DNA of 11,080 bases, taken from assembly GCA_052033505.1 (NCBI GenBank), contig JBPOJN010000078.1, positions 1-11,080 on the forward strand, in the 5' to 3' direction. The notes under the pieces were generated by a model. That model was not told where the DNA came from. It saw only the letters and a list, made by a program, of their open reading frames with translations, and searched no databases. Source of the stretch: JBPOJN01 sp052033505 (GTDB lineage Bacteria; UBA10199; JACPAL01; GCA-016699445). The translations under genes and the position numbers were made by a program. Positions 6,453 to 11,080 of this stretch are shown one piece after another (position 1 is the first letter of the stretch; the number at the start of each line of letters is the position of its first letter).

Positions 6453-7910
6453 TCACTTTACTTTGGAAAGGATCTTCGATCTCTCGATATCCGGCTCGAA
6501 GACGGATACCCCTCTCTCTTCGGCGACCGAAAGCGTATAAGCGCCGATGTCGATGCGCGTCTTGGGATGCACTTTCCGACGCACACGCACGACGGGTAAC
6601 TCCTGCTTCGCCGCCAGGTCGGAGACCATAAGCTTTTCTCTGCGTTCGATCAACCTTTCCATGACGAGTCCGGAACGGCGCCGCTTAGCTTCGCAGGTCA
6701 CGACGGCTTTAGCGAGCTTCGAAGCCGACGCCGAAAAACGTCTGGGATAAGAACCTTTAAGACCGCGACTTTTGAGAAAGGCGAGTTCCCGCCTGCGGCG
6801 GCTTAAACCGTTCCACAGGGCGGGATTCAAGCCAGCGACCAATGTCACGTGCCCTTCCGCCGCGGAACCCACGACGTCCGCTACGATGCTTTGCGCGGCG
6901 ACCACGCGGCTGGTCAGAATGCACCCGGTTTTTCCGGTGACGCTGACCATGCCGCCGCTCTCAAGCTCGCTGTTCACCACCGCATCCAAAATGCGGATGC
7001 TACCGGCGGCCGAAAGCTTAGCATTTTGGACGAATAAAGCTTCGATGTCGCGACCGGCCTTCACGAAAATCCCTACGGGGCCGCCCAAGACGCCTCCCTT
7101 GATTTTTACCGAACCGCCGGCCTGCACGGAGGAAGACTCTTCCAGAACCCCTTCGATCGTAACGTCACCGGTGGTGTGCACGAAAAATCCGGAGACCACG
7201 GATCCCCGGATCGTCAGCGATCCCAAGGCGTGGATATTCCCCGTATGCGCGTCGACGTCCCGATCGATCTTCAAATGCCGCGTGAGCCGGACTGAGCCTG
7301 TGGAGATTTTTTCCAAAATAAAATCATCTTCGGCTTCGTAGGAACGGTCGCCGGCCTCCGTTTCAACCACACGGACGCCTTCCGAGATTTCTATTTTCTT
7401 ATCTTTACCGGGTACGGACGGAAGAATCTCTCCGGTCACTTTCTGCCCCGGCGTTCCCACCGTCGGCGGGACGAATCTCAACAGCGGCGTTCCTTTAGTC
7501 ACGTTCGTAACATAGTGAAGGTCTTTAAGATCGATTTTGGAGGACTTATCGGAAGAAGTATTTTCCGTAGGCTCCTTCACGGTCGCGGGCCGGTGCGCGG
7601 GCGGGTGGAAGAGAATTTCGACCTTCGCGTCCTGGCCGTTTTGAGGAAGAACGGCGCGGGCCACGACGACTTCGCGCGCTTGGCCGTCTTGCAGCCATTG
7701 CAGCGAGGCACTTTGATAAGCTTTTTCGTCGATTCCGGAGACGATTTTTTTCTCGCCCAGATCTTCAAGGATGGTTTTCCAGAGCCCTTGAACCAGCGAA
7801 GACGTGTCGGAGATCTCTTCGGCGGAAGGTTTGGTGATGCGCGAATACGCCGGGAATTTCAGAACAGCCTGCAAACGGTCCGGCGCCAGAACGACTTCGA
7901 AATGAGACAT
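6453..7910 (-). CDS. DUF342 / FapA-family protein
   Basis: This 485-residue protein matches the DUF342 (FapA, flagellar assembly protein A) layout. It has an N-terminal domain with GIDEKAYQ (59-66) and VVVARAVLPQNGQDA (81-95). A short linker rich in S, T and K leads to a segment with PPTVGTPGQKVTGEILP. The central right-handed beta-helix (roughly 210-350) is made of repeating turns such as GNIHALGSLTIRGSV, GDVTIEGVLEE, GGSVKIKGGVLGG, GRDIEALFVQNA and AGSIRILDAVVNS. The C-terminus is basic and helical, with an RRRR cluster, and could form a coiled coil. No signal peptide is seen, so it is probably cytoplasmic. Members are linked to flagella, polar localisation or surface polymers, but no flagellar gene is nearby, so the role is open. 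It lies 23 bases after argG and just ahead of the CBS gene. Confidence 0.9.
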   Translation of the reverse strand: MSHFEVVLAPDRLQAVLKFPAYSRITKPSAEEISDTSSLVQGLWKTILEDLGEKKIVSGIDEKAYQSASLQWLQDGQAREVVVARAVLPQNGQDAKVEILFHPPAHRPATVKEPTENTSSDKSSKIDLKDLHYVTNVTKGTPLLRFVPPTVGTPGQKVTGEILPSVPGKDKKIEISEGVRVVETEAGDRSYEAEDDFILEKISTGSVRLTRHLKIDRDVDAHTGNIHALGSLTIRGSVVSGFFVHTTGDVTIEGVLEESSSVQAGGSVKIKGGVLGGPVGIFVKAGRDIEALFVQNAKLSAAGSIRILDAVVNSELESGGMVSVTGKTGCILTSRVVAAQSIVADVVGSAAEGHVTLVAGLNPALWNGLSRRRRELAFLKSRGLKGSYPRRFSASASKLAKAVVTCEAKRRRSGLVMERLIERREKLMVSDLAAKQELPVVRVRRKVHPKTRIDIGAYTLSVAEERGVSVFEPDIERSKILSKVK

Positions 7911-7922
7911 ATTCCCCCGAAC
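7911..7922 (-). promoter_or_regulatory. Unusual G-rich ribosome binding site of the DUF342 gene
   Basis: GTTCGGGGGAAT on the minus strand abuts the ATG at 7910 and matches exactly the leader at 6440-6451. It fills half of the 23-base gap after argG. It is probably a Shine-Dalgarno variant, though a binding site shared by the two mRNA segments cannot be excluded. Confidence 0.5.
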
Positions 7923-7933
7923 ATCATCTCGAC

Positions 7934-9145
7934 CTACTGTGCGAGTTTACGAATCTTCAGACGAAGGGCGTTGAGCTTGATGAAACCTTCGGCGTCGAAT
8001 TGATTGTAAACCGTGTCGGCTTCGAACGTCGAATAATCTTGTAGGAACAACGAGCGCGGGGATTTCCGACCGGCGACGGAGCAGTTGCCTTTGTAGAGCT
8101 TGATCCGGACGGTGCCGGTGACGGGCGCCTGGGCCTCGTCGACCAATTTTTGCAGGACTTCGCGCTCGGGAGCGAACCAATAGCCGTAGTACACGAGCTC
8201 GGCGTAGCGCGGGATCAACGAGTCACGGAGGTGCATGACTTCGCGGTCCATCGTAATGCCTTCGAGCGCGCGGTGCGCGAGGTGAAGCACGGTGCCGCCC
8301 GGAGTTTCATAGACGCCGCGGCTCTTCATGCCGACGTAGCGGTTTTCGACCACGTCCACGCGGCCCACGCCGTGACGGCCGGCGATTTCATTCAAAAGTC
8401 CTAGTAGCTTCGCAGGGGAAAGCTTGCGGCCGTTCACCGAAACGGGATTGCCGCCTTCATAACCAATCTCGACGTATTCGGCTTTGTTCGGTGCTTTTTC
8501 AGGGCTCGTGGTCATTTCAAAAATGGATTCCGGAGCTTCGCTCCACGGATCTTCCAGGATGCCTCCTTCGTAGCTGATGTGGAAGAGATTGCGGTCGGAG
8601 CTGTAAGGTTTCGATTTCGTGACCGGCACGGGAATGCCGAAACGCTGGGCGTATTCGATGCAATCGGTGCGAGATTTCAATTCCCAATGACGCCAGGGCG
8701 CGATGATTTTAATGTCGGGCTTGAGCGCGTAAGCGGTGAGTTCGAACCGAACTTGATCGTTCCCCTTCCCCGTCGCCCCGTGCGCGATCGCATCGGCTTT
8801 TTCTTTAATCGCGATTTCGACCTGTCTTTTGGCGATCAGAGGCCGCGCGATCGAAGTGCCCAAAAGATACAAACCTTCATAAACGGCGTTCGCGCGCAGC
8901 ATGGGAAACACGAAGTCTTTAACGAATTCCTCGCGCAGATCCTCGACGTAGCATTTCGTGGCGCCGGTCTGGATCGCCTTGGCGCGTACGCCCGAGAGAT
9001 CTTCGCCTTGGCCTAAGTCCGCGCAGAAGCCGATGACTTCGCAGTCGTGATTCTCTAACAACCAACGCACCATGACCGAGGTATCGAGACCGCCGGAATA
9101 CGCGAGGACGACTTTCATTTTCTGCGAGGAATTCTTCTTTTTCAT
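7934..9145 (-). CDS. argG: Argininosuccinate synthase
   Basis: This enzyme condenses citrulline and aspartate with ATP to argininosuccinate, the penultimate step of arginine synthesis. At 403 residues it is full length for the short bacterial form. The ATP-binding motif AYSGGLDTS is at 15-23. Further family segments are YLLGTSIARP, GATGKGNDQVRFE, the SDRNLFHISYEGG region and RGVYETPGGT. The ATG at 9145 overlaps the argF stop as ATGA. An in-frame ATG nine codons later (before KVVLAYSGG) matches the usual start of shorter homologues but lacks a better ribosome site, so the coupled upstream start is preferred. The stop is TAG. The next arginine gene, argH, does not follow; a DUF342 gene occupies that place. 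Confidence 0.97.
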   Translation of the reverse strand: MKKKNSSQKMKVVLAYSGGLDTSVMVRWLLENHDCEVIGFCADLGQGEDLSGVRAKAIQTGATKCYVEDLREEFVKDFVFPMLRANAVYEGLYLLGTSIARPLIAKRQVEIAIKEKADAIAHGATGKGNDQVRFELTAYALKPDIKIIAPWRHWELKSRTDCIEYAQRFGIPVPVTKSKPYSSDRNLFHISYEGGILEDPWSEAPESIFEMTTSPEKAPNKAEYVEIGYEGGNPVSVNGRKLSPAKLLGLLNEIAGRHGVGRVDVVENRYVGMKSRGVYETPGGTVLHLAHRALEGITMDREVMHLRDSLIPRYAELVYYGYWFAPEREVLQKLVDEAQAPVTGTVRIKLYKGNCSVAGRKSPRSLFLQDYSTFEADTVYNQFDAEGFIKLNALRLKIRKLAQ

Positions 9146-10053
9146 TTCAGTAACATCTCCAGCACGGCCTTTTGAACGTGCAAACGATTTTCAGCCTGGT
9201 CGAACACGCGGGATTGCGGTCCGTCTAAAACTTCATCGGTAATCTCTTCGCCGCGATGGGCCGGCAGGCAGTGCAGCACGATGGCTTTCGAGTCGGCGAC
9301 CGACATCAGTTTCCGGTTCACTTGAAAACTCTCGAAGAGGCGACGTTTCTCGTTGGATACCTCCTGCCCCATCGAAAACCACGTATCCGTGTTCACGACG
9401 TGTGCGCCTCGGACCGCTTCGACTGGATCCTGGGTCAGGGTAACGTCGCATTGAGACGTATCGACGGTTTTTAAAATTTCGGGTTCGTAGCCTTTCGGCG
9501 TGGCCACCCTTAGCTTCAACCTCGGCAAAATCATCGCGGCCGTGATCCAGGTATTCGCCATATTATTGCCGTCACCCACGTAGGCCACGGTCAATTTCGG
9601 GAATTTCTTGAAATTCTCTCGGACCGTCAAAAGATCGGCTAGGACCTGACACGGATGGTGCAGATCCGTAAGCCCGCTGATCACGGGAATGGAAGCGGAT
9701 TTTGCGAGTTTTTCGCAATTTTCCTGGGAAAAAGTCCGGATCATGATACCGGCGGCGTAACGGTCGATCACCCGCCCCGTATCTTCGTAGGTTTCTCCGC
9801 GTCCCAATTGGCTTGAGGACGAATCTAAGGTCACCGAGTGGCCACCCAGCTCGTACATCGCGACGTCGAACGACATCTTTGTACGCGTCGACGGCTTTTC
9901 GAAAATCATCGCGAGCGTCTTGCCGCGGAGAGTGGCGATACGCTTCTTGCGATTTTTTTTGAGGAAAGCCGCGCGCGAGAGAATTTTCTCGATGTCGCGC
10001 GCGGTCAGATCGAGAAGGCTTAGGAGGTCTTTTTTCGCGGGAGGCTTTTTCAT
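9142..10053 (-). CDS. argF: Ornithine carbamoyltransferase
   Basis: This enzyme transfers the carbamoyl group from carbamoyl phosphate to ornithine, giving citrulline. At 303 residues it has normal length for the anabolic trimeric form. The carbamoyl-phosphate loop is STRTK at 55-59, where most family members have STRTR, a conservative change outside the key Arg57. HHPCQ (132-136) follows, then the ornithine-side motif NTDTWFSMGQE (221-231) and the signature HCLPAHRGEEI (261-271), which holds the catalytic Cys262. The ATG at 10053 overlaps the argD stop as ATGA and its own stop overlaps the argG start the same way. The three arginine genes are therefore translationally linked. If argD translation stops early at the amber codon, coupling into argF could also weaken. 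Confidence 0.97.
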   Translation of the reverse strand: MKKPPAKKDLLSLLDLTARDIEKILSRAAFLKKNRKKRIATLRGKTLAMIFEKPSTRTKMSFDVAMYELGGHSVTLDSSSSQLGRGETYEDTGRVIDRYAAGIMIRTFSQENCEKLAKSASIPVISGLTDLHHPCQVLADLLTVRENFKKFPKLTVAYVGDGNNMANTWITAAMILPRLKLRVATPKGYEPEILKTVDTSQCDVTLTQDPVEAVRGAHVVNTDTWFSMGQEVSNEKRRLFESFQVNRKLMSVADSKAIVLHCLPAHRGEEITDEVLDGPQSRVFDQAENRLHVQKAVLEMLLK

Positions 10054-11080
10054 GAGCGCACCAGAGATCCTTGAGTTTGCGGCGAGAAGCTTAAAGACGA
10101 CGACATTTCTTGAAAGACATTCTCCAAAATCTCCAGGCCTTCTTTGATCTCCGACCTTTTCACGATCAAGGGCGGCAAGAGACGCAGCGTTTTTTCCTGC
10201 ACGGCATTGATCAGCAAACCCTTTTCGATGGCCTTCATCACGACCGGACGCGCCGGTTGGTCCAAGTCGATCGCGAGAATCAACCCCAGACCGCGGACAC
10301 CTAAAATCATGGGGAATTTTTTCTGAAGCTTTTTCAAACCTTTTAAAAGGGCGTCGCCCATCGCCGCGGCGTTCTCAAGCAGCTTGGTCTCTTCGATGAC
10401 TTTCAAAGTCTCCAAAGCCACCGCGGTCACGAGCGGTGTCCCGCCGAAGGTCGACGCGTGGTCGCCGGGCTCGAAAGCGGCCGCAACTTCTTCCCGCGCG
10501 ATCATGGCGCCGATCGGGAGACCCGACGCCAGAGCTTTCGCCAAGGTCACGATGTCGGGCTGTACGTCGTAATTTTGGGACGCGAACAATTTACCCGTGC
10601 GCCCGACACCCACTTGTACTTCGTCGAAAATCAGAAGCAGGCCCTTTTCATCGCAGAGGCGGCGCAAATCGCGGAAAAATTCCGTCGATCCCAAACGAAC
10701 GCCACCTTCCCCTTGGATGGGTTCGACCATGACGGCACATGTGTCGTCATGGATCAAGGCGCGGACGGACTCGATGTCTCCGAAATCCGCGTAGGAAAAT
10801 CCGGGCATGAGAGGCTCGAAACCTTTTTGATATTTCTCCTGGCCCGTCGCCGTGATCATCGCCAGCGTGCGGCCGTGAAAGGAATGTTTGAACGTAATGA
10901 CTCCGGACTTAAGCCCAAACTATTTTTTATTCCAAAACTTGCTAGCGAGCATCACCGCGCCTTCGTTGGCCTCCGCCCCGCTGTTACAAAAGAACACGCG
11001 GCCCGGGAAACTATGCGTGATCAAGTACTCCGCCAGGCGCGCCTGGGGCTCGGTGTAGAAAACGTTGCTGACGTGCCAAA
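10050..11080 (-). pseudogene. argD: Acetylornithine aminotransferase, partial, with an in-frame TAG
   Basis: The product is a PLP enzyme that converts N-acetylglutamate semialdehyde to N-acetylornithine. The 5' end lies beyond the right edge. Reading in from 11080, the frame gives WHVSNVFYTEPQARLAEY, then FFCNSGAEANEGAVMLASK and WNKK. A TAG codon at 10922-10920 comes next, and in the same frame FGLKSGVITFKHSFHGRTLA continues to the stop at 10050. Conserved parts lie on both sides: NSGAEAN (cofactor phosphate) before it, and FHGRT, EPIQGEGG, DEVQVGVGRTGK and LAKAL (Schiff-base lysine) after it. The ATG at 10859 is only an internal methionine following FHGRTLA. Because the frame is the same on both sides this is a substitution and not an indel. 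The stop falls in a variable surface stretch, so it looks recent, or is a sequence error. Readthrough cannot be excluded. The true stop overlaps argF as ATGA. Confidence 0.88.

Noticed and set aside
10050..10859. Treating the downstream part of argD as a complete gene starting at 10859
   Set aside because: The supposed start is a methionine inside the conserved FHGRT region, and the upstream sequence continues ArgD in the same frame on the other side of a single TAG.
10920..10922. TAG reassigned to an amino acid throughout the genome
   Set aside because: purA and argG both end naturally at TAG where their families end, so TAG works as a stop here.
10915..10930. Programmed frameshifting at the A-run before the argD TAG
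   Set aside because: ArgD sequence resumes in the same frame after the TAG, so a shift would leave the coding frame, not restore it.
1..11080. tRNA, rRNA, insertion sequence or phage genes
   Set aside because: No cloverleaf-like segment, transposase motif or terminal inverted repeats of an element were seen; nearly all sequence from 1390 onward is accounted for by coding genes.

Overview
The window looks like part of the chromosome of a Gram-negative bacterium. Evidence for this is a lipoprotein signal with a lipobox and housekeeping genes packed with 1- to 4-base overlaps. The lineage cannot be fixed from the sequence. The serine aminotransferase-serA-purA order and the DUF342 gene would suit an uncultivated or deltaproteobacterial-type lineage, but that is only an impression.

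From 1390 to the right edge every gene is on the minus strand. Read in the direction of transcription, the order is: argD (cut by the right edge and broken by an in-frame TAG at 10920-10922), argF, argG, a DUF342/FapA-like protein, a two-CBS-domain protein, a small lipoprotein, then a SerC-type class V aminotransferase, serA and purA. argD/argF and argF/argG overlap by ATGA, and serA/purA by TAATG. The DUF342 and CBS genes share an identical 12-base leader directly before their start codons. A candidate promoter lies just before the aminotransferase ATG, so the serine/purine genes may form a second transcription unit, possibly with a leaderless mRNA. The first unit makes arginine from N-acetylglutamate semialdehyde onward, except argH, which is not in the window. 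The second feeds 3-phosphoglycerate into serine and IMP into AMP.

The left end (1-1377) differs from the rest. It is visibly more AT-rich, lies on the plus strand, and holds about 426 bases with no convincing gene. This is followed by one gene for a divergent arginase-fold protein that resembles the UPF0489 group and keeps all six metal-ligand positions of arginases. A perfect 16-bp palindrome sits 30 bases upstream of its start codon. It converges on purA with only 12 bases between the stop codons. The two items most worth a second look are this arginase-like gene with its palindrome and the amber codon in argD.
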